A stretch of 64,000 nt of DNA, taken from positions 934,128-998,127 of the forward strand of contig VZQC01006319.1 of NCBI GenBank assembly GCA_009823505.1. The letters are read 5' to 3'. Source of the DNA: Rhizomys pruinosus. Its lineage: Eukaryota > Chordata > Mammalia > Rodentia > Spalacidae. Below are positions 11,784-22,505 of the stretch, one piece after another. Within the stretch, counting starts at the first letter, position 1; each line of letters opens with the position of its first letter. The notes under the pieces were generated by a model, which was not told the origin of the DNA, did no database searches, and worked only from the letters and a program-made list of their open reading frames with translations. Made by a program: the position numbers and the translations under genes.

Positions 11784-12041
11784 AACATTTTTTAATGGAC
11801 AGAAGATTAGGCCCAATATGGGGTATAGTGCACAAGCTTTTAAAGCCATGCTAGGGAATCAGCTTCAAGGCTTCGGGGTTCAGGACTCCATCTAGAGTAT
11901 TTCAGACTCTATTATTTTCCCAGCTTAAGCTGATGTCTCAGTTTCAAATGATCTAATTCTAAAAGTTCAGCCCTATCTCAAGGAATCAAAATACTAGATG
12001 AAAAAGCCTTAACATACATTCATGCATGCCTGTGCACACAT

Positions 12042-12079
<38 letters not shown>

Positions 12080-13096
12080 TCTCAATGCTGAGCAGGAAGT
12101 ATCACTGGGGAGCAAAGGTCTTCCTGAATCCTAGAGTTGGGGTGTCTTTCTCAAAGGGTTCCAGAGCCTTGTCTTCCCACCCTGAACCCCACCTTGAGGC
12201 CACAGCATCTTTCCTATGATGAGATGGGCTCTGGGTTGCAGTATCTATGTACAGATCTCTGTCCCAACACCACCACTATCACCTCACATTAGTTAGCATC
12301 AGAGCCATAGAAGACTCCAGAAACCCAACCCTCTCTGCAGTAAAAGCCTGAAAATTACATTTTGATACAATTAGGAAGATAGCATTTTAAATATAATCCT
12401 ATCAATTCAGCTAAATGCTCTCAAACTATAAGATCCGCTCTCTGAAACAAAGGAATACATCTCCCCAATCAATATAATTACATTTTTTAAATGAAAATTG
12501 TAGAGTGCTTTGTCCATGAGCCATGGCTACTTGCTTCCAAATGCTTGATTAGGCTATTAATCTCCTTCCCCTCCTTAGCCTTGTACTTCAGCAGGCTACT
12601 TTATATCAAGTTCACATTCATGAAACAATTAAGATAATTTAAGATAATACGTTGTCTGGAAGCATACCATTCCAGATCTCGGAAAGCATCGCCTAAGAGA
12701 CCAAAGACCTCATTGCAGAAATGGACCTCCACATGGCTCTCTGCCACCATTACCAGGGGATGTTGGGCTCTTGTCTTGAGTATTTTTCCCATGACAAGGA
12801 AATATTTGAAGTAGTTCTATCTTGAGGTTCTTTCCTTGAGATTTTTCTAGATTTCTCAAAGCCTGAGTAACACATGTGGAAGAAAATCTTCCTGAGAGGA
12901 GAGACATATAAAATATGCATCTTGTAGCAACTGAAAAGGGATGATACTGACTCAGACATTTTAGGGAACCTTCTGGAAAGACAGAAGAGTCTAGTGCCTG
13001 ATGAGGATTCCATCGTATGTACAAATCATTGACCAAGATGTGTGACCTGTACTGCCCATGTCTTAAAATGATAGTTAAATTTTTTAAAAAGGGAAA
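11784..13096. other. Single-copy interval with one (CA)n tract and an AT-rich block
   Basis: Bases 12042-12077 are a (CA)18 run. The part at 12340-12600 is AT-rich, complex and SINE-free, with CAATTAGGAAG, TATCAATTCAGC, CAATCAATATAATTAC and TTGATTAGGCTATTAATCTC. It is one of the better enhancer-like candidates by composition. Overlapping open frames at 12.7-13.1 kb on the minus strand have no recognisable domain. Confidence 0.45.
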
Positions 13097-13263
13097 GTTG
13101 CTGGGTGTGGTGGTGCATACCTTTAATCCCAGCACTTGGGAGGCAGAAGCAGGCAGATCTTGGTAAGTTCAAGGCCAGCCTGGTCTACAGAGTGAGTTCC
13201 AGGACAGCTGGGGCTACAGAGAGACCCTGTCTTGAAAAGACCCCCCCCCCAAAAAAAAAGAAA
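13097..13263 (+). mobile_element. B1 SINE, near full length
   Basis: GCTGGGTGTGGTGGTGCATA ... AATCCCAGCACTTGGGAGGC ... CCAGCCTGGTCTACAGAGTG ... GAGACCCTGTCTTGAAAAGA, with a C9-A9 tail. Low divergence suggests a fairly young copy. Confidence 0.97.
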
Positions 13264-16200
13264 GTCACGAGTTACCTTCCTGACAAGGAGCTGAAGAGGA
13301 GGTTAAAGTGTGGGCCTCCTGACAGAAGTGAAGACATTCTAATGGACACTGCATTCAGTCCCTGGGCTGTCAGAACACGGAAACAATGCTCCTTAAGGAA
13401 CTGGAATCTCCCCAGGAATCTCAAGTTGGGAGAAGGAAAAGGCTGCCAGCCACAAGGGGGCCTCGTGTCCTGGAAAGATCCCTCACGATGCTCACAACTA
13501 GTGTGACCCACACCTTGACCAGGACAGCTTAGCTGTTCGTACCTCTGCCCTCTCTTTAGACCCTCATATTGGGACCCTGAAGATGGATGAGGGTCACTGG
13601 GCCTCTTTATTCCTCTTCCCCTGTGGTTGCATTGAAAACCTTTCCTTTTCTTGCTTCTTGCTATTGTGTTGGATTATTTAATTGGCCTATTGAGGATAGG
13701 CAGCCAGGGGTTTTCAGGGCCCACACTCTGACCTAGCTCCAGTAACAGGAGGACATTCAGAGTCCTGGAGGGACAGGCGAAGTGAGGCACCCATAGCCAA
13801 AGCTGAGCCCAACCACAGATGGTACAGGTTGGTGCAATGCTAGTCATTCCAAGAGGAGCCAGCCACACCAAGTCTGAGACCTCCCAAACGAGGAGCCCAG
13901 TGCTCGCCCATGAAGCCTTGGGTCTCTCCCACGCTCCCGTCATCCCACAGGCAGAGTGGGACTGGCTGCCTCTCTCTCGGTCTCCCCTCTCCCCTGTTTG
14001 ATTTCAGCCTGATGTAATGGCTCATTGCCATGCTTGGTGGTTGCCGTAATTTGTGCCCCTATTAAATGCAAATTAACCCACTTATTGAGCCAGCCTGTGC
14101 TTTGCCAGGACCGCACAGGTCTGTCTTCCTTAATAAAGCCTCCAGGTGCCCCACCACATGCTTTCCAGAATCCCCGAGGATTTGCTGGACACGTACATTT
14201 CCAAGCAGGAGACAGGAATGAAGATGGTTCCAGCCACCCAGCACTGGAGTCACGCACAGCCGGGGCTCCCTTCCCCTCCCTCGACTATCTCCTTAGCTTT
14301 CTCAACACACTTGACTGTGATGCCTAGAAAGACAAATACAGCTGGAGCTCCGCCTGTTCCCTCCCCGAGCATTGCTTAATCTTTGCAGATCTGGCTAATC
14401 CTATGGGCAGACAGTACTGTGACAGCAGAGACCTGACCAGCATCAGGACCACCAACACCTACAGTTGTGGGGACATGTGTAGTCACTCTACAAATATCCA
14501 AATGAATGAACGGGCAAGTGACTGAGCAATTGAGTGGATGAATGCGTTACTCAACTCTAGTGTCCCTTTTCAAGCCTGTGTTTATTGATTAAAGACTTGG
14601 CTTCTCTAGATACAACAATCAGTGTTCAGCAGCATTTGAGGTCTTGCAAGAGATACGGGAGTCCATACAGACCAACATGAGGTTGGCAGCACCATGAGAG
14701 TGAGGTGTATTATCAAAGGGCACTGGGCACATTCTAGCGTCTTGTACACATTGAATTCCTTGTGGTAACTGCAGAGATAGTAGGGTTCTGAAGGGAGACC
14801 CCTGTGCAAGGTCACACTGACCAGGCTGGCAGGATCATAGGCACTTCTAGGCAAGCTTGGGACAGGGAGGCTCCACATCCCATCTCCAAGCACCGCAGAT
14901 CAGACTAAATGAGGGCCACATGTGGTCTGAGAAAACCCCAAGGCTGATGCAGTCCTGCAGCCCCGAGACCGCCTTCCCCCCACCGCAGCTGCAGCCTGCA
15001 CACCGCTGAGTGCCATGAACCACGCCAGGCTGCCCGCAACTCCAACTTTTCCTGGAACCGACTCAGTTAATTCACTTTACAGTGGCCCTAATGAGTGCCA
15101 TCTCAGGGGGACAAAATCAAATTACCATCCCTCTGCCTGGAGCCTGACAGAGTCCTGCTTCTAGGGAAGAACTGGGAGGCAGCAGGCTAATCCCTCCCTC
15201 CACTGAGGCCCTCTCCATCCACAGGGCTGGTGGTCAGGCCCTGGAGATCGTGGCGCAATGAGCCCCCTAGCTGGCACTTCTCCCCGGGACATTCCCTGCA
15301 GGACTTTTGGAAAAGACTTTGCTAATCTTGCTTTTCCAATTATTCTTGATTTTACACACACATCCACATGCACCACAAATTACTGTGATTTGTCCGCCTC
15401 GTTTTCTTATAATGTTTTAGCTTGCATTTGGAGACACATCTGTTTTGCTCATTTAATCATGATGACTTAAACTTTACGACGAGGGAGGGCCTCACAGCTT
15501 CCTCGTTGAAGTAATAGAACCTTCTAGAATGTAATCAAACATCTACTCATTCTACTTGGGTTGTTTTATGTTGATCTTTTACAAACCAAACACTCTGGAA
15601 GCTTTGAGGAAAGTAGGCTGGCCTGGCACAAAGTCCCCCAGGGGCTCTGGAGTGAAAGAGACCCAGGAAGGGAAAGGACACTCGATGTCCTCAGGACAAC
15701 ACGATGTTCCAAGTTCTACCCACCTCCGGTAGGCCAGCCCCAGCCCCCACCAAGGCCACGCCACATCCCCAATCAGGGAAGCTCTGTTCCCTCCCTCTTT
15801 CAGGCTGGCACAAATTGTACTGGTGGGAGAAAATAAAATGTCCAGTCCAGAAAGAAAGATTACTTCCTCCTTCTCTCGTCGACCCTCTCACCAAAGCAGC
15901 TAGTAGGAATTATAAAACAATATAACGGTTTAATAATTAGATCCAGGACACATGTGGTCTTCATTATGACAGTGATTTCAGTAATATGAGGAAAAACATG
16001 AAACTTAAAGTAATTCTCAATAATTTAATTAAGGCCAACCTTTCCCTCGAGAGCTGCCTAGCTAGGGGTGGGGGGCGTGGATGAAAAGCCAGGATAACCA
16101 GAAGGACCCATGTACGCAGTGCCATGTTCTCCGTAGGAGCTGGGGCTGAACACTTCTTTCTGTTGTTATTGCTTTGTTTTGAGAAAGAAAAATACAGTGT

Positions 16201-16498
16201 AGTACCCAAATATGTTAATTTTACTAAAACCCAGTGCTGGCTGAGCAGGTCAGAACCCATAAACGTTTTCCATTATCGCTCCACGCAAGGACTCTGATTT
16301 TTTTCATTTCAGCTGTTTCAGGGTCATTGGACCGTCCATTAATTCTGAGGTTCCATGAAGCTAAATTAGTTTAATTTAGCTTGAGCTTAAATTGGAAAAC
16401 ATGCCCTGTGGTAAGGGTGGAGAGGCCAGTGAAAAGACCAGCTTCCCTATTTGGGGACTATCCAGTCCCCTCTTGCCTGAATCCTACCTCAGACCAAG
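13264..16498. other. Long SINE-free single-copy interval with enhancer-like blocks
   Basis: About 3.2 kb without any SINE, unusual for this window. Complex AT-rich blocks lie at 13990-14140 (perfect octamer ATGCAAAT at 14066-14073, followed by TAACCC), 15050-15130, 15300-15480 and 15900-16390. The last has an 11-bp-arm palindrome at 16358-16382. A possible L2-like tail at 14440-14560 is too worn to call. Open frames up to about 105 codons occur but overlap on both strands and match nothing I know. Confidence 0.5.
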
Positions 16499-16737
16499 CC
16501 ACTGGTGCCTTCTCACCCATCTTCCTCCCTTCCCACCCACTGGTGCCTTCTCACCCATCTTCCTCCCTTCCCACCCACCGGTGCCTTCTCGCCCATCTTC
16601 CTCCCTTCCCACCCACCGGTGCCTTCTCGCCCATCTTCCTCCCTTCCCACCCACTGGTGCCTTCTCGCCCATCTTCCTCTCTTCCCATCCACTGGTGCCT
16701 TCTCGCCCGCCCATCTTCCTTTCTTCCCATCCGCTGC
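16499..16737. repeat. 38-bp pyrimidine-rich minisatellite
   Basis: CACTGGTGCCTTCTCACCCA followed by TCTTCCTCCCTTCCCACC repeats at exact 38-bp spacing about six times, with ACTGGTG/ACCGGTG and CTCACC/CTCGCC variants and a four-base insertion in the last copy. The plus strand is almost purely pyrimidine between the ACTGGTG markers. Open frames on both strands here are produced by the repeat. Confidence 0.95.
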
Positions 16738-17483
16738 CTCACAGACCACTTTTCAACCAGCAGGGCGCTCATTCTAAAATGGATTTGAGACCCCCTTGGC
16801 AATCCCAGCACTCAGCTTAGCCTTTGACCCCACAGGCGTCCAGGTGCTGACCTGGGTGAGCCCCTCCCACTCTGCTCCATTACCTTCCCTGCTCCCTCCC
16901 TGGAGACCCTTAAGGTCTGTCATTGCTCTGTCTCTCTGGTGGGCTGTCCTGGAACTTCTGGAAATTGGTATTGGCTGTCTGTTCTTCTACTGACCCTCCA
17001 GGGCAGCCTTCCCCAAATGCCCACCTGGAGTGGCTAGTGACCCCAAGGCATGCTTTGGCTGAAGACATTCATCCCTGTTTTTGTGTCTCACACTTTCCAG
17101 TTTTCTTCCAACCTGTCCCCCTAGAATGGCCTTTCCTCCATGGACAATGCCATCACCAGGCTTAGCCAGGGCCAGGTGACCCTGTAGGCTAGTGGCCAGA
17201 GCTGTTCAGGAGAGAGGAGGCGTGTAGTCACAAGGTGGGGAGACCTAAAAGGAGCTGTAAGACCTCTGGCTCCTGGTGGGCTGCAGTCAGTGGGAGACGC
17301 CTCGATGCTGAAGGGAGGAGTAGCACCCAGACCCCACCTTGCCATCCACCTGTCTTCCTATCAAGATTCCTCCATTGGCCAAACCCGATAGGAAGCCAGA
17401 AGCGAGGATGGGGAGAGTCTGCAGAGATCCTGCCCACAGCTACACTGGCTGGCAGAGGACGACAGGAACCTTGGAAGTTTGGT
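16738..17483. other. Single-copy interval, GC-moderate, no gene seen
   Basis: No recognised repeat. Several short frames of 60-85 codons overlap on both strands with no recognisable motif. Confidence 0.5.
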
Positions 17484-17595
17484 GACGCATGACTGTAAGG
17501 GCAGGAAGATCAGAAGCTGAAGGTCGTCTTGGCTACCTAGGTAGTTTGAGGCCACCCTGGACTCCTTGAGACCCTGTCACAAACAAACAAACAAA
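17484..17595 (+). mobile_element. Worn B1/B4-like SINE fragment
   Basis: GGGCAGGAAGATCAGAAGCT, TAGTTTGAGGCCACCCTGGA and TTGAGACCCTGTCACAAACA follow the right half of B1, with a (CAAA)n tail. The left end is missing. Confidence 0.7.
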
Positions 17596-19446
17596 ATTAG
17601 TGTCCTACGCTGAGTGCTTGCAGTAAGCTGCCCCTGGCCCAGAGTTCTAGTCCAGATAGTCCCAAATCTTCATCACATCTCGGTGCAGTGGACACTGTGT
17701 CATCCTGTCCACAGGAGAAGATGGAGGCCCTTGGCAGGCACAGAATGGGGGGCTGGCATTGCACACAAGAGTTAGTGTCCTGTCACAGATTAAAATGGAA
17801 CAGACACTTCGGGCTGGAGAAGAATCAGTTCCCCAGAGCAGATCATTTCTTTATCAGCAAAGCCTAATAATCATGAATCAGGAACACTAAAGTTGTAGAT
17901 TCTAGGAAAAGTTCCTCATCCGGGGCCCCCTGGTTGCAGGCCTCCCCCCCCTGACCCCCGCCAAGTGGAAGGGGCCCTTCCTGCCCCTCTCCAGCCAGTT
18001 GCTCGTTCTCCATCTCCTCTCTTCTCCCCAGGCCTCACAGAAGCTGGCAGCCAATGTGGAGACATCTGCCTAATTGCACACCACATACAAGGTCATCTGA
18101 CTTTTGGGAAATCTAAGGACAAAGGCTACCTACCCCCCCCAACAGCCCCCTCCCCCAGATGAGAAAGCAGAGAGACCCCTGAGGTTCCCAACCTCTCAAG
18201 GTCACCAAGTTCATTGCTGCAGAACTCTGCCAAGAGCAGAGGTCATCCCGGCCAGGCACACCCTGCCAAGTCATAAAGTCTGTACTGTATATATTCCAGA
18301 CAGAGTGGGAAGAAATTCAGTTTTTTCCACCATGAAAGAGTACTGTGGACTATTTGCAAGAAGTCTGGGAAATTCCTGAAGTCTGTTTTTAAAAGACACC
18401 CACTTGGCTACCTAGCATCTTGAGAATAATCCCCGATTCAGGTAGAGAAGGGGGCTGTATCCTGTTGAAAGTTCCATACTTTATACTCAACTTCTGGGGC
18501 TGAAAGAACTGGAGGGAGAGAAACTCCAGACTTCAAATCCCACAGCCCATCCACTGTCCCCAAGTATGGAGCGTGTTCTTCTCAGGTGACCTGACTGAAC
18601 CCAGCACCTGGCTTGAACTGGCAGTCAAGGAACCCACACATCTGTTTTGTGTTACTTTTACCCCAGTTTCTTTCAACCTCAAAAGTCGCCTCTCTCCAGC
18701 TATAATATGCCTTGGCCCCTGCAGGTAGACTCCAAGACTCCAAGAATTCCATGTAGGAATTCCAGTTCAAGGCCATAAATTGTCCATGTGATGGTGTGAG
18801 TGAACTGAGATCATGGCTGGTTGTTTTTCCTGGAATCCGAGTGGGACTTATTGACATGTTGGAAAGTTCTTGTAGCAGAATTGGACTGAGCTGTTGGATT
18901 CTTCCAGTTGCTTCTGTACTGACATAGAAAACAAGACCTCGAGGAAAAAGCTAGTGGTAGGGATTAGGTGAACTCACTTCTGCCTAGAAACTGCTTATGA
19001 AGATGCAAAGAGGAATTTAAAAAGCACACAGTGTCACAAGACCAAAATCCAAATTCTTTTTCCTTCAAAGAATTTAGGCTAAAACGGGCAGCAGCACACA
19101 GAAAGTTCAACAGGGGAGCTGGGCTGGCTCATGTAAAAACGCAATTAAAGTGTCATTCAGAGAGTTCCCTAATGTACGTGCAACTGCTCCATTCCTAGAA
19201 TTATTTTTGTTCTTTTGTGAAATATTTTTTACTTAAAACATTTCAAACACAGAACTGAGTTCAAAGATTAGTAAAGCAAACACCTGTGTGTCTTCAACTG
19301 AAACTTGACAGCTGTTCACACGTCATCTTATTCCAAGAATTATCTTTATTTTTTTTGGCTAAAGAAATAGAATTTTGGGGTCAAGAACATTGTATGTGCC
19401 CTTCATGGGCCCCTGTTATGGACAGCCCTCCCCATTCTTTTAAAAC
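17596..19446. other. Single-copy interval, possible ancient SINE traces
   Basis: No clear SINE or LINE. At 18150-18240 an order resembling MIR in reverse (CAGATGAGAAAGCAGAGAGA, then CTCTCAAGGTCACCAAGTT) may be an old MIR. A block at 17815-17890 (TTTATCAGCAAAGCCTAATA, ATCATGAATCAGG) is AT-rich and complex. Bases 19195-19330 look like an old interspersed repeat, but I cannot assign a family. Confidence 0.4.
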
Positions 19447-19469
19447 AGTTTATTTAATGTTTTTATTTT

Positions 19470-19512
<43 letters not shown>

Positions 19513-19709
19513 TGTATTACCTGCATGTATGTATGTATGTATGTGCACTCGAGTCATCCAATGTCTGTGGAGGTCAGAAAAAGGTATTGGAGTCCCTGAA
19601 CTGGAGTTATGGATGGTTGTTAGCCACCATGTGGGTGTTGAGTAACAAATCCAGGTCCTCTGCAAGGGCAATCAGTCCTCTTAACCACTGAGCATCTCTG
19701 CAGCCCAGC
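19447..19709 (-). mobile_element. B2 SINE with internal (TA)n and (TATG)n tracts
   Basis: The 3' tail side carries (TA)18 at 19474-19509 and (TATG)n nearby. The body shows GTCTGTGGAGGTCAGAAAAA and CCAGGTCCTCTGCAAGGGC, and the element closes with CTTAACCACTGAGCATCTCT, the reverse complement of the tRNA-like head. Confidence 0.9.
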
Positions 19710-19867
19710 CTCCCTACACTTGTCAACACTGGCCCTTAAGTGTTTGTTAGCAGTGACAGATGGAGACACCACTCCTTAGTGTCACTCACAGCAGCCTGAG
19801 AAGATCCCTTAATCTTCAAGAAGCTTCGACTCTGGCCTCTACCCTCCAGCAGACAATAATCTTGATA

Positions 19868-20088
19868 GAATTCTTTCTTCCCAGCTGGCAAAAGTCTTCA
19901 GTTGGACTCCAGGGTGAGGGGCTTCTTTTCCTTTCCACAGACCCATCATTTCCTGCTCTTGCCTCACACAGCACAGAGCAGGGATTTGCATTCTGTTCTA
20001 CAAATGGCCCACTGGTCAACATTTTGGGCCCTGTAGACCAAATAGTCTCTGTATGGCCACTCACTGCTGCTTAGAGTTGATGTGTAAA
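19868..20088 (+). mobile_element. hAT-Charlie-like (URR1-like) repeat, copy A
   Basis: TTTTGGGCCCTGTAGACCAA and ATAGTCTCTGTATGGCCACT resemble the 'total white' type motif of MER1-group hAT elements (gggccatacggtctctgt-like). The upstream 120 bp, beginning GAATTCTTTCTTCCCAGCTG, is shared with copy B at 22215-22440 at about 90% identity by eye. It is non-coding. The family name is tentative; URR1 is a rodent-specific hAT-Charlie family that would fit. Confidence 0.55.
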
Positions 20089-20158
20089 AGAATCTCCAGG
20101 AGAGTCCGTATGAAGCAGAGTTGGAGTTAACTTTTTTATTTTTTAAGATTAAAAAAAA

Positions 20159-20313
20159 ATTTTTTTTTTGGTCTTTTCGAGACAGGGTCTCCCTGTAGCC
20201 CCAGCTGTCCTGGAACTCACTCTGAAGACCAGGCTGGCCTTGAACTCACAAAGATCCGCCTGTCTCTGCCTCCTGAGTGCTAGGATTAAAGGCATGCGCC
20301 ACCATGCCTGGCA
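20159..20313 (-). mobile_element. B1 SINE
   Basis: T-run, then TTTCGAGACAGGGTCTCCCT ... GACCAGGCTGGCCTTGAACT ... GATTAAAGGCATGCGCCACC. Low divergence. Confidence 0.97.
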
Positions 20314-20462
20314 AGATTTAAAATTTTTTTATTGTATGCATGCATGCATGAATGTGGGTGCCTTCAGAGTCCAGAGAAGGTGTTGGATTCCCTGGAGCTG
20401 GAGTTACAGGATACTCAGTGTGGATATGGGAACCAAACTCAGATCCTCTGCAAGAGCACTAC
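20314..20462 (-). mobile_element. Truncated B2 SINE
   Basis: The tail side (TTTTTTTATTGTATGCATGC) is followed by TGTTGGATTCCCTGGAGCTG and CTCAGATCCTCTGCAAGAGC. The head that should follow is missing, replaced by a (GTTT)n tract. Confidence 0.85.
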
Positions 20463-20508
20463 TTGTTTGTTTGTTTGTTTGTTTGTTTGTTTGTTTGTTT
20501 GTTTGTTT
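20463..20508. repeat. (TTTG)n microsatellite
   Basis: About eleven TTTG units between the broken B2 and the next B1. Confidence 0.97.
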
Positions 20509-20522
20509 AAGAAAGGAAATCT

Positions 20523-20677
20523 AGGCCTGTCGTGGTGACACACGCTTTTAATCTCTGCACTCGGGAGGCAGAGGCAGGCAGATCTCTGTGAGTTCAAGAC
20601 CAGCCTGGTCTACAAAGTGAGTTCCAGGACAGCTTGGGCTGCAGGTAGAGAGATCCTGTCTCAAAAAGACAAAAAAA
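20523..20677 (+). mobile_element. B1 SINE
   Basis: AGGCCTGTCGTGGTGACACA ... GGGAGGCAGAGGCAGGCAGA ... GACCAGCCTGGTCTACAAAG ... TCCTGTCTCAAAAAGACAAA. Forms an inverted pair with the B1 at 20159-20313. Confidence 0.95.
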
Positions 20678-20702
20678 GGGTATCTAATTAAAAAAAAAAT
20701 TT

Positions 20703-20852
20703 AGCCAGGCGTGGTGGCACATGCCTTTAATCCTAGCACTTGGGAGGCAGAGGCAGGTGGATCTCTGTAAGTTCAAGGCCAGCCTGGTCTACAGAGTGAG
20801 TTCCAGGACAGTCAGAGCTACAGGGAGACCCTGTCTCAAAAAGAAAAAAAAA
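20703..20852 (+). mobile_element. B1 SINE, near full length
   Basis: AGCCAGGCGTGGTGGCACAT ... TGGGAGGCAGAGGCAGGTGG ... GGCCAGCCTGGTCTACAGAG ... GAGACCCTGTCTCAAAAAGA. Head-to-tail with the preceding B1. Confidence 0.97.
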
Positions 20853-21004
20853 GTTTTAAAACAAATTTAGGCCCTCCCATACCCCCAACTCTCCATCCAA
20901 ACTCATGCATTACATCCTCCATGGTAAGCCCTATCTGTTCAAACTTTTGAATCCAGACGTCTTTCTATGCAAATTCATCCACTAAAGTCTAGTCAGCACA
21001 TCAT

Positions 21005-21155
21005 TTTTTTTTTTAACTTTTTGAGACAGGGTCTCCCTATAGCCTCAGCTGGCCTGGAACTCACTCTGTAGACCAGGCTGGCCTTGGACTCACAGAGATC
21101 CGCCTACCTCTGCCTCCCGAGTGCTGAGATTAAAGGTGCGCGCCACCACCCTGGC
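21005..21155 (-). mobile_element. B1 SINE
   Basis: CTTTTTGAGACAGGGTCTCC ... TAGACCAGGCTGGCCTTGGA ... GAGATTAAAGGTGCGCGCC. Fourth B1 in one kilobase. Confidence 0.96.
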
Positions 21156-22214
21156 ATCTAGAGAAATCTTAAGTAAGGCAAATTCTTCCTCTCTCAGCAG
21201 TAATCAGTCTCCCATAGTTCTCAGTCCAGGACAAGCCCACCACCCATTTCTCTTGGTCTATTCTGGAACTTTGTCTGAGTCGCTGTTGATCCTGTGCCTG
21301 ATGCCAGCATCACCACAGCTTCCCATGTGTGAGCGTCCAGTGGTCTGAAAGCCTCTGCTTCCCCATGTTCATGAATTAGCCCTGGCTCTTTGCAATCTGT
21401 CCTCCCGCTCTTCTGCAATGATCCCTGAGCCATGGGTGGATGAGGTTTAATATAGGATTCCTCCTATCCAGGGACACACACTCTCGTGGCTCCTGTCCTT
21501 TGATGCTTGGTCAGTTGTGCCTTTCTGTGTACGTTGCTGGTCAGAAACAGAAAATATACATCTGAAAGATGCCCAATCCTAGGAGACACAACAGTCGGGC
21601 CTCTACACCTAGGACTCGTGGAACATAGCGGAAAGAGGGGCAGAGAGAAAATGAGCGCTTCCCTCAGTTCTCCCCAGTGAACCTTTAGACAATAGAGCAG
21701 TACGTGCTTTTAACCTCTAAGCCATCTTTCCAGCTAGAGCTAGGGCTGGGGTTTTTAATATAGATTTTGAGCCATGACGGTTAAGAGAAAGAAGGCATGG
21801 GGGGGGGTAAGACCTACCCACGAACATGGATCTGTTGCTCCTCTGAGAGTCCCCTTGGTTGTCTTTACAATAGGATTTGGGTAAGTTTGAAGCTGTTATC
21901 TTCAAAGGGTGCCTAAGAGACCTAATGAATCACAGGGTGGTTCCCAAGGGGCGCCAGCCAGGATTACCACTGATAAGGGGAAAGTCTAGATCACAGGGAT
22001 GCAGGAAGGTGGGATATCTGTATTGTAAACAAAGTTAACAGCCTTGTTTGAGATTCCCAGAAAATGTCTGAGGGAAAGAAGGAGGCCCTATCCAAGGTCA
22101 TGTACATTTAGACGCACTGAAGCCTGGTTCCTTGCTGTTTTAACATAAAATATCTATATATGAAAGGAATATTATCTGTGTCAGCAGCTTCCACAGTAAA
22201 CGATAACTGGGCTG
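21156..22214. other. Single-copy interval, no gene seen
   Basis: Mostly unassigned sequence. A 38-bp piece at 21700-21737 (TTTTAACCTCTAAGCCATCT) looks like the tRNA-like head of a B2 in reverse and is all that remains of it. Confidence 0.5.
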
Positions 22215-22505
22215 GAATTCTTTCTTCCCAGCTGGCAAAAGGCTTCAGCCAGACTCCGGGGTGAGGGGCTCCTTTTCCTTTTCACATACCCATAGTTTCC
22301 TGCTCTTGCCTCACACAGCATAGAGCAGAGATTTGCATTCTGTTCTACAAATGGCCCACCGGTCAACGTTTTGGGCCCTGTAGACCAAATAGTCTCTGTT
22401 GTGGCCACTCACTGCTGCTGTTGGAATTGATGTGCAAACAAATCAGGATGGATTGGGGACAATAAAACTTTACTCGCAAGATGGACTTTGGGGGAAGCTC
22501 GGCCA
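22215..22505 (+). mobile_element. hAT-Charlie-like (URR1-like) repeat, copy B
   Basis: Bases 22215-22440 repeat copy A. The element continues further here: AATAAAACTTTACTCGCAAG at 22460-22480 matches the 'ataaaactttatttacaaa' part of MER1-group hAT elements, which copy A has lost. No transposase-like frame is present. Confidence 0.55.
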
